Shown here piece by piece: positions 1 through 8,457 of a stretch of 64,000 nucleotides of DNA; the first letter of the stretch is position 1, and each line of letters begins with the position of its first letter. The notes beneath the pieces are model-generated. The model ran no database searches and was not told the DNA's origin. It worked only from the letters and a program-made list of their open reading frames with translations. A program made the translations under genes and the position numbers. The DNA is from Galbibacter sp. BG1. GTDB lineage: Bacteria > Bacteroidota > Bacteroidia > Flavobacteriales > Flavobacteriaceae. The stretch is from assembly GCF_013391805.1 (NCBI RefSeq), contig NZ_CP058364.1, forward strand, positions 1,426,501-1,490,500, in the 5' to 3' direction.

Positions 1-1094
1 TTCCCACTACACGTGCCTTATCATTAGCGTTAACTGGCGATGAGGTATTGAGGGATGTTATGTATAATGGTAATCCAGCCTATGAAAAAGGAGCTGTGGT
101 TTGCCGAGTGGCGCCTTCGTTTATACGTTTTGGTAATTTTGAAATTTTTGCTGCCCGAGGAGATCATGATAATCTTAAAAAATTGGCAGACTATACCATT
201 AAGTATTTTTATAAGCACTTGGGTGTACCTTCCAAAGAAACCTATATTAAATTCTTCCAGGAAGTCGCTACTAAAACTTTAGAAACCATAATTCATTGGC
301 AAAGGGTTGGGTTCGTGCATGGAGTTTTAAACACAGATAACATGTCCATTCTTGGTTTAACCATAGATTATGGGCCTTATGGATGGTTAGAGGGGTTCGA
401 TTTTAGTTGGACGCCCAATACTACGGATGCCAGTAATAGAAGATATCGATTTGGTAACCAACCAAATGTTGGCTTATGGAATTTATACCAATTGGCCAAT
501 GCATTGTATCCTTTGACAAATGAAGCCGAACCTTTAGAGCGTATTTTAGAAAATTATAAAACTGAATTTGAAAAGCAATCCCTAAACATGATGCGGGGCA
601 AATTAGGTTTAGCTGAAAAAATCGAGGGAGACGAAGCCTTAATTTTAAAATTAGAGGAAAATTTAGAGCTTTCTGAAACCGATATGACGATATTTTTTAG
701 AAATTTAAGTAAATTTACTATGGAAAATCCGGAAAAAGGACTTTCTTTAGTGAATCAAGCGTTTTATGAACCCGAAACGATTACAGGTAAAATTGAAGAA
801 AAATGGTCGTCTTGGATTTATGATTATGCAGAAAGATTGAGAGCTGAAGAACTAACCAATAGCGAACGATCTAAAAGAATGAATACAGTAAACCCCAAAT
901 ATGTATTAAGAAATTATATGGCTCAAATGGTTATTGATGAAGCCGATAAAGGCAATTATTCGTTGATAAATGAGTTATATATGTTATTAAAACAACCGTA
1001 TGATGAACAACCGAATTTTGAAAAATGGTATGCCAAACGCCCAGAATGGGCACGCCATAAAGTGGGTTGTTCTATGCTGTCGTGTAGTTCTTAA
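1..1094 (+). CDS. selO: SelO family protein adenylyltransferase (YdiU/UPF0061), 5' end cut off by the window
   Basis: This is the C-terminal part of a SelO pseudokinase-fold enzyme, which transfers AMP from ATP to Ser, Thr or Tyr of target proteins and is linked to redox stress. The frame is open from the window edge, beginning PTRALSLALTGDEVLRD, so the true start lies upstream. Visible family blocks are VCRVAPSFIRFGNFEIFAAR, the catalytic-loop-like stretch GFVHGVLNTDNMSILGLTIDYGPYGW, and the C-terminal tail SCSS. Some eukaryotic homologues carry selenocysteine in that tail; here it is an ordinary Cys codon. About 363 residues remain of the roughly 480-520 expected. It is the first visible gene of a six-gene plus-strand operon and is followed after 15 bp by a DM13 gene. 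Identification is firm; the substrate in this organism is unknown. Confidence 0.93.
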   Translation, partial: PTTRALSLALTGDEVLRDVMYNGNPAYEKGAVVCRVAPSFIRFGNFEIFAARGDHDNLKKLADYTIKYFYKHLGVPSKETYIKFFQEVATKTLETIIHWQRVGFVHGVLNTDNMSILGLTIDYGPYGWLEGFDFSWTPNTTDASNRRYRFGNQPNVGLWNLYQLANALYPLTNEAEPLERILENYKTEFEKQSLNMMRGKLGLAEKIEGDEALILKLEENLELSETDMTIFFRNLSKFTMENPEKGLSLVNQAFYEPETITGKIEEKWSSWIYDYAERLRAEELTNSERSKRMNTVNPKYVLRNYMAQMVIDEADKGNYSLINELYMLLKQPYDEQPNFEKWYAKRPEWARHKVGCSMLSCSS

Positions 1095-1109
1095 CCAAAT
1101 CTTTAAAAT

Positions 1110-1511
1110 ATGAAAGCAACGGTATTGACAATTATTTTGATAGTCTTAACCAGTGTATATGCAACGGCGCAGGAAGGCAGTGAATGGGTAGAAAAAGTGT
1201 ATTCCATTAAAGGGAATTGGTCTATTGTGGAGAACGATGGTAAATTCATGTTTAGGCTTGGAAGTAATTTTAACACACTGCCAGGTCCAGAATTAAAATT
1301 ATACCTTTCTCCAAAGGGCATACACGAAATAAACGAAAGGGATGCTGTGCACCAGCAGGGCGGACTCTTAATTGCAGAATTGCAATCGAACAAAGGAAGA
1401 CAGGAATACCCTTTTCCTGAAGGCACTAATCTAGCCGACTTCAAATCCTTGGTCATTCACTGCGAGAAATTCTCCGTAGTTTGGGGGGGTATCGATTTAA
1501 GCAAAGAATGA
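1110..1511 (+). CDS. DM13 domain secreted protein
   Basis: A 133-residue protein with a cleavable signal peptide (hydrophobic stretch after MKATVL, cleavage likely after VYATA). The rest matches the DM13 fold: a YSIKGNWSIVENDGKFMFRL start, a PGPELKLYLSP strand, then QEYPFPEGTNLADFKSLVIH and CEKFSVVWGGIDL. DM13 domains are proposed to act as small extracytoplasmic redox or electron-transfer modules with a conserved Cys; one Cys is present in HCEKFSV. The stop codon overlaps the next start (ATGA at 1508-1511), so translation is probably coupled. Its place between SelO and a methionine sulfoxide reductase-like gene supports a redox role, but the function is not established. Confidence 0.8.
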   Translation: MKATVLTIILIVLTSVYATAQEGSEWVEKVYSIKGNWSIVENDGKFMFRLGSNFNTLPGPELKLYLSPKGIHEINERDAVHQQGGLLIAELQSNKGRQEYPFPEGTNLADFKSLVIHCEKFSVVWGGIDLSKE

Positions 1512-1762
1512 TTTCAGAAAAAATTAAAAACATACCCTTAGGATACTCAGAAGTAGTATATCAAAATAAAAAATACGGCATCTCCAGATCTGACTTTAAT
1601 TCCGGGAAAAGCATTAAAATATTTGCCAAAGAGTTGGGAGGTAACGACTTTATTAGTTTAAACTTCTACGAAACCAATAATGGGGAAATTTTAAAACCTT
1701 GTGAAATGCCCGAGGAAAAAGTAATTCATTTTTTAAATAATTTTAAAAATATATCAAGATGA
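1508..1762 (+). CDS. Conserved hypothetical protein, 84 aa
   Basis: Small soluble protein starting MISEKIKNIPLGYSEVVYQ. I chose the ATG at 1508 because it forms an ATGA overlap with the upstream stop; a non-ATG start at 1481 would extend it into the DM13 gene. No signal peptide, membrane segment or known catalytic motif. It contains two recognisable conserved-looking blocks, KKYGISRSDFNSGKSIKIFAK and GGNDFISLNFY. Its stop again overlaps the next start at 1759-1762, so it sits in the middle of a coupled string of genes. I do not recognise a named domain. Similar small proteins lie beside methionine sulfoxide reductase genes in flavobacteria as far as I recall, which would suit a repair or redox accessory role, but this is inference. 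Confidence 0.7.
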   Translation: MISEKIKNIPLGYSEVVYQNKKYGISRSDFNSGKSIKIFAKELGGNDFISLNFYETNNGEILKPCEMPEEKVIHFLNNFKNISR

Positions 1763-2049
1763 AATATAAAGCTATTTGGAATGGAAAGGTTTTGGCAGAA
1801 AGCGAATCTACTCAAGAAGTGGAAGGCAACCAATACTTCCCGCCGCAAAGCATAAACAAAGAGTTTTTTAAAACCTCCCAAACCCAGACGTCTTGCCCAT
1901 GGAAGGGAAAGGCTTCTTATTATTCCATTGAAGTGGATGGAGAAATAAATAAAGACGCCGCTTGGTATTATCCAGACGCATCACAAGCTGCCAAACATAT
2001 AGAAAATTACGTTGCCTTTTGGAAAGGCGTAAAGGTTACCGAAGCCTAA
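1759..2049 (+). CDS. DUF427 domain protein
   Basis: A 96-residue cytoplasmic protein that matches the DUF427 family over its whole length: AIWNGKVLAES at the start, YFPPQSIN, then CPWKGKASYYSIEVDG and the C-terminal WYYPDASQAAKHIENYVAFW. The family has a small beta-rich fold and no settled biochemical function. The Cys of CPWKG is a typical conserved position. It starts inside the stop codon of the preceding gene and ends 3 bp before the MsrA-like gene, so it is co-translated with its neighbours. Identification of the family is confident, its job is not known. Confidence 0.88.
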   Translation: MKYKAIWNGKVLAESESTQEVEGNQYFPPQSINKEFFKTSQTQTSCPWKGKASYYSIEVDGEINKDAAWYYPDASQAAKHIENYVAFWKGVKVTEA

Positions 2050-2052
2050 ATT

Positions 2053-2559
2053 ATGGAAAAAGTAGCGCTAGGGGGAAGTTGCTATTGGTGTATGGAAGCT
2101 ATTTTTATATCGCTTTTGGGAGTAGGAAGGGTAGAACAAGGCTTCGTATCGTCCAAAGAAGATACGGACTCTTTTTCCGAGGCTATCGTAGTGCATTATC
2201 ATGCCGCAGATATTCCTTTAAAAGTACTAATAGAAATTCATTTGCATACACATAAAAGTACACATCGCCATAGTAGAAGGGACACCTATAAATCGGCAGT
2301 CTATGTTTTTTCTGAAAAACAAAGATTACAGACGAATGAGATTTTAAATACTCTTCAAAAGAATTTTTCAGAAAAAATTATCACACAGGTATTGTCTTTT
2401 GAATCATTTAAATTTTCTGATGAAAAGTTTCATGATTATTATTTCAAAAATCCGAAAAAACCTTTTTGTGAAACTTATATCAACCCGAAATTGCATAAAT
2501 TACGGGAACAATTCACTAAATATACCGATCGTGATAAATTGAAACACCTTTCAGATTAA
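2053..2559 (+). CDS. msrA: Divergent peptide methionine sulfoxide reductase MsrA-like protein
   Basis: A 168-residue protein of the MsrA fold, which reduces methionine-S-sulfoxide in proteins. The catalytic block GGSCYWCMEAIF replaces the usual GGCFWC-type motif but keeps the nucleophilic Cys (Cys10) followed by aromatic residues, plus a second Cys at 13. The conserved Glu is seen in FSEAIVVHY. The DxxxxQYRSA region appears shortened, as RRDTYKSAVY. The C-terminal block FHDYYFKNPKKPFCETYINP keeps the typical YC...I.PK layout. The GYAGG motif after the active site is changed to GFVSS. The enzyme is therefore probably active but belongs to a divergent subgroup; specificity could differ. It follows DUF427 by 3 bp and lies 20 bp before the hydrolase/OsmC fusion. 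Confidence 0.75.
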   Translation: MEKVALGGSCYWCMEAIFISLLGVGRVEQGFVSSKEDTDSFSEAIVVHYHAADIPLKVLIEIHLHTHKSTHRHSRRDTYKSAVYVFSEKQRLQTNEILNTLQKNFSEKIITQVLSFESFKFSDEKFHDYYFKNPKKPFCETYINPKLHKLREQFTKYTDRDKLKHLSD

Positions 2560-2579
2560 AAGCTTAAAATAAAGTCGTT

Positions 2580-3800
2580 ATGAAAAGTACTAAACTAGAA
2601 ATTCAAAACAAAAAGGGCTATAAATTGCAAGCGTACCTAGAGTTGCCAGCCAATGAAAAGCCCTTTTACTTTGCCATTTTTGCGCATTGCTTTACCTGCA
2701 ACAGCAATTACAAGGCAGTTAAAAATGTAAGCAGATCGCTTACCAATTTTGGTTTTGGAGTGGTGCGTTTCGACTTTACAGGACTTGGAAGTAGTGATGG
2801 GGAATTTGCAGAGAGTCACTTTTCTGCCAATGTCGACGATTTGCTTTCGGTTAATGATTTTATTACTGAAAAATATAAAGCCCCTTCCCTTTTAATCGGC
2901 CATTCCTTGGGTGGCGCTGCCGTTTTGGTAGCGGCCAACAAGCTAGATCACGTAAAAGCGGTAGCCACTATAGGTGCACCAGCTACCGTAGCTCATGCCA
3001 AGCATTTGTTTATAGATCAAATAGACGATCTGGATAACAAGGATAGGGTAGAAGTGAAAATTGGAGGGCGTTCCTTTACTATCAACAAGGAATTTGTAAT
3101 GGATTTCGATGCCAGCAACCTACCTGAGTCCGTCAAAGAATTGCGGCGACCTTTATTAATTATGCATGCGCCTTTCGATAAAACCGTGGGCATAGAAAAT
3201 GCAAAGGAACTTTATGAAAATGCCATGCACCCCAAGAGTTTTATCAGTTTAGATGATGCCGATCATTTGCTTACCGATGTAAAAGACAGCAATTACGCAG
3301 GGAACATGATTGGCGCTTGGGTACAACGCTATTTTAAATATGAAGAAAATGAAATGTTAGATACCGATGGGGAGCAGTTGGTAGCACATTTAAATGTCGC
3401 CGAAGATAATTTTACGACCAACATCCAAACTAAAAAACATGCTTTTGTGGCAGACGAACCAGAAAGTTTTGGAGGGGATGATTTTGGCCCAGGCCCTTAC
3501 GACTTTTTAAGTGCTAGTTTGGCGGCTTGCTCTGCAATGACGGTTAAACTATATGCTGAAAGGAAGAAATGGGAATTAAAAGAGGTTTTTGTATACATTA
3601 CCTATTCCAAAAAGCATACCGACGATCTCACGATGGAGGCGGAACAAACGGGAAAAATAGACCACCTTTCTAAAAAAATGAAGTTTGTAGGAAATTTATC
3701 TGAAGAGCAACGGCAGAAACTAACAGAAATTGCATCCCGCTGTCCCGTACATAAAACCCTACAAAACGAGGTGGTTATAGAAACTGAGGAAGTGAAATAG
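2580..3800 (+). CDS. Bifunctional alpha/beta hydrolase and OsmC family protein
   Basis: A 406-residue fusion. Residues about 1-255 form an alpha/beta hydrolase with the nucleophile elbow GHSLGG (Ser109), an acid region around MHAPFDKTVG and a catalytic His in DADHL. Residues about 270-400 form an OsmC/Ohr domain with the two redox Cys in SLAACSAMTVK (about 316) and ASRCPVHKTL (about 386). OsmC proteins reduce organic hydroperoxides; the hydrolase half is thought to act on esters, possibly lipid peroxide products. The fusion itself is a known family in Proteobacteria and Bacteroidota. It is the last gene of the plus-strand redox operon and its stop lies only 5 bp from the stop of the convergent channel gene. 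Confidence 0.93.
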   Translation: MKSTKLEIQNKKGYKLQAYLELPANEKPFYFAIFAHCFTCNSNYKAVKNVSRSLTNFGFGVVRFDFTGLGSSDGEFAESHFSANVDDLLSVNDFITEKYKAPSLLIGHSLGGAAVLVAANKLDHVKAVATIGAPATVAHAKHLFIDQIDDLDNKDRVEVKIGGRSFTINKEFVMDFDASNLPESVKELRRPLLIMHAPFDKTVGIENAKELYENAMHPKSFISLDDADHLLTDVKDSNYAGNMIGAWVQRYFKYEENEMLDTDGEQLVAHLNVAEDNFTTNIQTKKHAFVADEPESFGGDDFGPGPYDFLSASLAACSAMTVKLYAERKKWELKEVFVYITYSKKHTDDLTMEAEQTGKIDHLSKKMKFVGNLSEEQRQKLTEIASRCPVHKTLQNEVVIETEEVK

Positions 3801-3805
3801 TCTTT

Positions 3806-4873
3806 TTAATTTCTATTAATCCACGAATCGATTATCTTATTGATCGCATCGTCTTCCTTTAACTTTAAAATGGCAATATCTATTTGTTTTTCCAAGGCAT
3901 TTGCCTCTGGGAATATAAAACCATAATGTTGAGGTAAAATATTCTTCTTGCTAAGCACAAATTTATTCTTCTCCCTTGCCTTAAAGGCGTATTCAAGGGG
4001 AATCACATCATATACCAACGCATCTACTTCGTTGTTGAGCAACATACGGTACCCATCTTTTACATTTTCCACAATTACTGGTTCGCCACCTACAATATTT
4101 ACATTATCGATAAGTTTATTGTAGGGCGGTACGGCCACCCTTTTACCTTCCAATTGTGGCAGGGAAGTAATGGTTTTACCTTCTTTACTGGTAACGGTTA
4201 GAGTGGTGGCAATACCCGCGACAAAAGAAGTTGCCATAATAAGCGATATAATCATCCAGGCACCAATAATAAACCTTCCTAAAGCTGTTCTCGGGGCATA
4301 GTCTCCATACCCAACGGTAGTCATGGTAACAATGGCAAGCCAAATCCCATTTCCTATACCTTTTATTGGGCTCTTGCCAAAATCGCTTTTTCGATATCTT
4401 CCTTCTACAAGCCAAAAAAGAAATCCAACAATACCTAGCACCAGAAACAACCCTAGAACAGCATAAAGAAAAGTACTGCTAAAGAAAGGTTTAATACGTT
4501 CCCAAATGCTTAGATCGATGTTTGGGGCAAGAATGGCCATTTCGGTATCAAAATAGGGTTGTGAAAAACTTATTTGTTCCGCCCTTTCCGAATTAATGGT
4601 AATGGGCCCAATAAGAACATCAATCTTGTTATTTTTTACAGCAATAATTCCATTGTCAATATTTGTAAAAGGGACTAAATCGTAATTTAAATTCGTTTTA
4701 AAAGCAATTTCCTTCCAAACATCTATGCTAATGCCATTTGGTATATCTTCATTTAAAACAAAGGGTGCCGAACCGGTATAACCTACTTTCAGAATGGAAT
4801 CTTTTGGGACTTGGGCAAATAGTTGGAGTTGAAATGCTAAAAAGAGAAGACAGCAAAGTTGTATTCGATGCAT
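3806..4873 (-). CDS. Glutamate receptor-like ligand-gated K+ channel (GluR0 type)
   Basis: A membrane protein of 355 residues from the Met codon at 4873, which starts a clear signal peptide (hydrophobic CCLLFLAFQLQLFAQ, cleavage after FAQ); a Met nine codons upstream is less likely. Architecture: solute-binding lobe 1 (VGYTGSAPFV to ISFSQPYFDTEMAI), a membrane segment (FLYAVLGLFLVLGIVGFLFWLV), a pore loop TMTTVGYGDYAP, a second membrane segment (FIIGAWMIISLIMATSFVAG), then solute-binding lobe 2 to the C-terminus. The filter TVGYGD is that of K+ channels, as in cyanobacterial GluR0. The protein therefore probably forms a tetrameric channel opened by an amino acid or similar ligand in the periplasm. 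The ligand cannot be read from sequence. It stands alone, convergent with the OsmC gene. Confidence 0.85.
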   Translation of the reverse strand: MHRIQLCCLLFLAFQLQLFAQVPKDSILKVGYTGSAPFVLNEDIPNGISIDVWKEIAFKTNLNYDLVPFTNIDNGIIAVKNNKIDVLIGPITINSERAEQISFSQPYFDTEMAILAPNIDLSIWERIKPFFSSTFLYAVLGLFLVLGIVGFLFWLVEGRYRKSDFGKSPIKGIGNGIWLAIVTMTTVGYGDYAPRTALGRFIIGAWMIISLIMATSFVAGIATTLTVTSKEGKTITSLPQLEGKRVAVPPYNKLIDNVNIVGGEPVIVENVKDGYRMLLNNEVDALVYDVIPLEYAFKAREKNKFVLSKKNILPQHYGFIFPEANALEKQIDIAILKLKEDDAINKIIDSWINRN

Positions 4874-4923
4874 ATTAAATCGGTTTTCACGAAAATACAA
4901 AAATGTGAAGGTTTATACGAATG

Positions 4924-5811
4924 TTAATCTTTATCTGCTGAAATCATACCTACAAGCTCCTCAATAATGATTTTCTTTTGCGTCCACGGTATAAAATGAT
5001 TGGCATTAGGGAGCGCTATAGCATCTAGTTGTGCATTGCTAAATGTGTTTTCCACGTACCGCATGTTTTCAAATGGAGCTAGAACATCCTTTCTACCGTG
5101 TATTATGAGGGTAGGAATAGTAATATCGTTCCAGCTTGTGGAGATTTCCATAAGTTTTTTGGCATGTACGCTTTTTTCCTGTTGAGCGATTTCCAATGCT
5201 TCGGGTACCAACCATTTGGTAGCTTCCCATTCAGCAAACTGCCCGATCCAATAATACTTTTCTGCCTTCGGGTCTATGGCTGGGGACAACATAACCAAGC
5301 CTTTTATGGATGGATTACTTAAAGCGGCCAATGCGGCAATGGGACCACCATACGAATGTCCCACCACAATAACATTGTTTAAATTCAGTGATTTTATAAT
5401 ATCATTCAAAACCTCGGCTTGCTCAACGATTGAAGTCATTGCATTACCAAAACCGGAATATCCATACCCCGGGCGGTCGTAAGTAATTAAACGTGCTGTG
5501 CTTAGTAATGTAGTATCTTCCAAATAACTGTAAAATGCATTTGAAGATCCAGGCGCGCCGTGGACAAAAAGGATATTGTGTTCTGCTTTGTTTTTGGTTT
5601 GTATGACCCGTATATTTTCAGGATAAGTCGGGGAAGAAATATATTCAATAGCAACCGGAGTGTTCGATTTTTCGAAATACTGAAGGGTTTGTGTATCTGA
5701 GGTTCGAAATTGAAAGAAAAAGTGAAGATACACAGAAGCCACACCAACTAAGAAGAAAAGAATATATCTCTTAGCTCCTTTCGTTTTTACTTCAGTAATT
5801 GGTCTTTTCAT
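4924..5811 (-). CDS. Membrane-anchored alpha/beta hydrolase
   Basis: A 295-residue alpha/beta hydrolase with an N-terminal transmembrane or uncleaved signal segment (ILFFLVGVASVYLHFFF) after a Lys/Arg-rich start, so it is likely displayed in the periplasm. The oxyanion region is FVHGAPGSS, the nucleophile elbow is VVGHSYGG (Ser near 151), an acid is likely in IIHGRKDVLAP and the catalytic His in ALPNANHFIPW. The family covers esterases, epoxide hydrolases and peptidases, so the substrate is open. It lies 50 bp upstream of the ion-channel gene on the same strand and could share its transcript; a terminator-like hairpin separates it from dabA. Confidence 0.88.
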   Translation of the reverse strand: MKRPITEVKTKGAKRYILFFLVGVASVYLHFFFQFRTSDTQTLQYFEKSNTPVAIEYISSPTYPENIRVIQTKNKAEHNILFVHGAPGSSNAFYSYLEDTTLLSTARLITYDRPGYGYSGFGNAMTSIVEQAEVLNDIIKSLNLNNVIVVGHSYGGPIAALAALSNPSIKGLVMLSPAIDPKAEKYYWIGQFAEWEATKWLVPEALEIAQQEKSVHAKKLMEISTSWNDITIPTLIIHGRKDVLAPFENMRYVENTFSNAQLDAIALPNANHFIPWTQKKIIIEELVGMISADKD

Positions 5812-5883
5812 TCGTTCCCAGCTTTATAGTTTCTTCGGCTTTTCTAAAGATACGACAAGCTGGACAATACTTTTAAAATAAAA

Positions 5884-5911
5884 CACCCCTTCCTCTGTTA
5901 AGGAAAGGGTG
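5884..5911 (-). terminator. Rho-independent terminator after dabA
   Basis: An 11-bp stem with one mismatch: CACCCCTTCCT at 5884-5894 pairs with AGGAAAGGGTG at 5901-5911 around a 6-nt loop. On the minus strand the stem is followed by a T-rich run (GTTTTATTTT), as expected for intrinsic termination of the dab transcript. It lies 25 bp past the dabA stop codon. Confidence 0.75.
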
Positions 5912-5935
5912 CGTTCAGGTTTTTAAAAATTCTTA

Positions 5936-8428
5936 TTAAGAATTTATCGTTTCCCAAAGGTTTTTACCTGCGTAGCGATCAGATATTTTGCCTTCTTCGT
6001 TCATCGCTAGAAGGTTTATCCAGCCATTTTCGCAGAGATGCCTTACATTTTCATGCTTTTCTAGAACATGGTTCATGGCATCTAAGGGCGCTTCTATGAC
6101 CACGTTGAGCTTAAGAGGTTCATGCTGATAAGTATCTCCATCGTGTACCGATTGCCAAGGTAGGCCAACCCGTAGGTCTCCCGCAAAGCCCTCGAGTACT
6201 CCAATTCCTCCGGTAACATTGTGCAGTGCTTTGTTTCCAGAACCGTAGTGAAGGTTGTCTACGGTGGAAGCATAGTACTGTAAGCTAATCCAACTTGTTA
6301 CCACCATGGGAGCGGTCATAATAAGTTCTAAAACCTGAAACTCTTTGTCTTGTTTCCAATTGTAGGAGTGTAGGAAAGATTTGCCTTCTAGGTCTATTCC
6401 CTCGGTACGGTTCCTAGATGTTACTATAAAGGCAGAACAACCAGCTAGTCCCCATTCTGGTCGTACCTGAGACCAGTCTTTACTTCGGCTAAAGATAGCC
6501 TTGTCTATCTTTTCATTATTTTCTATTTGCATACGCAAAGCCCTTTCGGCTCTGGCTGTTTTGCCGGCATTTTCTAACCATTTTTCCAAATCCTTTAATT
6601 CTTGTTTGTGTGATCCCGGAACATCGTAAGGGTTAAAAATACTTACTTCATCGGTGGTAGTATCGTGCTGGCATGCTAAGAAAATGGTTTCTTCTGGAAT
6701 TTCTATTGCTTCTTGAAGTAGTAGTTTTCTCACTTCTTTGTTGTTTAGAACAGCGGCAGCTACCCTTGCATTTGCCTCTCCGGTGTGTCCGCCACAAGCT
6801 CCGCAGTCGAGGCCGGTAGCATAGGGATTATTTACCGTCGATGAACCATGGCCTACTATAAGTACCAGTCTTGCAAAATTCTCTGTAAGCGACATCGCCT
6901 GTAGCGCTGTTTTTGCCAATTTCAATTGTTCCTCAAGTGAGATGCCTGTTCCATCTTTCTTTTGATGAGTATTAGAAAAGCTAATTTGCTTGTTTTTTAT
7001 GTATTTAGATTTGATGCTTTCTCGGTCTGGATGTGGCACTGGTCGTGTTATTCCAAAGGTATCTGTAAAAAGTTTTGGTAGGTAGGCGAGCCCCACGGGG
7101 CCTACAAAACTAAAGCAAGAGATTGCCCCAAGTTTGAACGATTTCCAAGAACGATTTACTTGATGTTTTAGCTGTCTATTTTGAATAGCCCATTTGTTCT
7201 GTTGCGGGATTGCTATTTCCTCTTTTACCGTTGGTCCTGTAGGAAGGAGTACCGGACATTGCGCTTGACCCTCTTCGTGAGCCAAAGGCACATATTTTAT
7301 AGGAAAGGCGAAGAAACCTGCGAAACCGAGTGTTTCTATTTCTGCAGATGCTTGTTCCAAATGTCTCCTGTAAACCTCCGAGCGGACGTCAATACAAAAG
7401 ATCGCCTGTGCTTTTGGACTTTTCTTTTCGTTTTTGTTTTCTTCTTTTTTATCCTCAAATAGCTTTATGAGTTTCTGTTGGGCGGATAGATCGTAAGCCT
7501 CTTGAAGAATTAATCTTTTATACTCATCATTGGCGAGTGGGGTTTCTTTGTTGGCAATTAATAATTGGAGTTCGTTTTCCCAATAATTTTGAAGCTCTTC
7601 CATTTTTACGCTTTGGTAGAAACAAGCTTCCCAGCAAATCAAGACACATAAAAATTCTTGAAGCGCGTTGGACTCTTTTCCGTAGAGCTCTTTATCCCAA
7701 TCTATTTGTGCGGCATAGGCGGCCCATCCACCCACGCGTATAAGCAGTCTGTGAAGGTAAAGTTCTGCCGTGGCATAAGGTATATTTAGGGTAGCTAAAG
7801 AATGTGCTGCCGCTTCAATAGGATCTTTAGGTAGGCTCTCAACGCTTTTACGAAATCCTTTTAAGCCCATTATTTCTGGGGTACGATCTAGTTGAGCTTC
7901 TGCTTTCCAAGCTTCAAAAATCCCTTTGTTTTGGTGTGGACTTTTCCACAGCGCTTGTCCTTTATCAAAATAAGCAGCTGCCCAAGAAGTTATTCGGTCG
8001 ATACAAAACCGGTTCCAATCTTTTTTGTCGAAATGAGAGACCAAATCTGTAATGGAGTGAACTTTATAGGAATCTGTCTCTTTGGAGTCTTGAACATCTA
8101 TTATCGAGATAAATTCGATAGCTTCATTCTTGCTAAACCCTTTTCTGTATAGTACATGTTCAATATGATTGGCAGATAACTTCCCATCTTTTATCGCTTT
8201 TAAGTAGTAAGCTAAGGGCATAGTTGTTTTTACCCCACCTACTTTAGAAAGTCGTTTGGTAGCCTCTTCAAAAGAAAGTTCTGTTAATCCCAGATATGGA
8301 TTTACTGCTACAAAGTTTTCTAAAGGCCAAACCGGAGCAATTCTTTTGCAGGCCTTTTGTAAGACGTTTTGGAGTGCTTCAGCTGTATTCCCTGCTGTTT
8401 CGGTTTTAGTATTTTGATTTTTAATCAT
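5936..8428 (-). CDS. dabA: DabA, probable inorganic carbon transporter subunit (DUF2309/UPF0753)
   Basis: An 830-residue protein of the DabA family, the carbonic-anhydrase-like half of the DAB bicarbonate/CO2 uptake system. Zn-site residues known from the family are present: Cys and Asp in IFCIDVRSEVYRRH (about residue 346), His in LIVGHGSSTVNNP (about 527) and Cys in GLDCGACGGHTGEAN (about 542). In the studied system DabA works with the membrane protein DabB to hydrate CO2 in the cytoplasm in one direction, driven by cation flow. Here dabB ends 29 bp upstream in the same transcript. The length is normal for the family. The organism shows no autotrophy genes in this window, so the likely use is feeding anaplerotic and biosynthetic carboxylases at low CO2. 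Confidence 0.93.
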   Translation of the reverse strand: MIKNQNTKTETAGNTAEALQNVLQKACKRIAPVWPLENFVAVNPYLGLTELSFEEATKRLSKVGGVKTTMPLAYYLKAIKDGKLSANHIEHVLYRKGFSKNEAIEFISIIDVQDSKETDSYKVHSITDLVSHFDKKDWNRFCIDRITSWAAAYFDKGQALWKSPHQNKGIFEAWKAEAQLDRTPEIMGLKGFRKSVESLPKDPIEAAAHSLATLNIPYATAELYLHRLLIRVGGWAAYAAQIDWDKELYGKESNALQEFLCVLICWEACFYQSVKMEELQNYWENELQLLIANKETPLANDEYKRLILQEAYDLSAQQKLIKLFEDKKEENKNEKKSPKAQAIFCIDVRSEVYRRHLEQASAEIETLGFAGFFAFPIKYVPLAHEEGQAQCPVLLPTGPTVKEEIAIPQQNKWAIQNRQLKHQVNRSWKSFKLGAISCFSFVGPVGLAYLPKLFTDTFGITRPVPHPDRESIKSKYIKNKQISFSNTHQKKDGTGISLEEQLKLAKTALQAMSLTENFARLVLIVGHGSSTVNNPYATGLDCGACGGHTGEANARVAAAVLNNKEVRKLLLQEAIEIPEETIFLACQHDTTTDEVSIFNPYDVPGSHKQELKDLEKWLENAGKTARAERALRMQIENNEKIDKAIFSRSKDWSQVRPEWGLAGCSAFIVTSRNRTEGIDLEGKSFLHSYNWKQDKEFQVLELIMTAPMVVTSWISLQYYASTVDNLHYGSGNKALHNVTGGIGVLEGFAGDLRVGLPWQSVHDGDTYQHEPLKLNVVIEAPLDAMNHVLEKHENVRHLCENGWINLLAMNEEGKISDRYAGKNLWETINS

Positions 8429-8457
8429 AGTGTTATGTTTATTGCTGATTGATTTTT

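Noticed and set aside
3806-4873. Plain ABC-transporter solute-binding protein
   Set aside because: The binding domain is split by two membrane helices and a TVGYGD pore loop, which a simple binding protein lacks.
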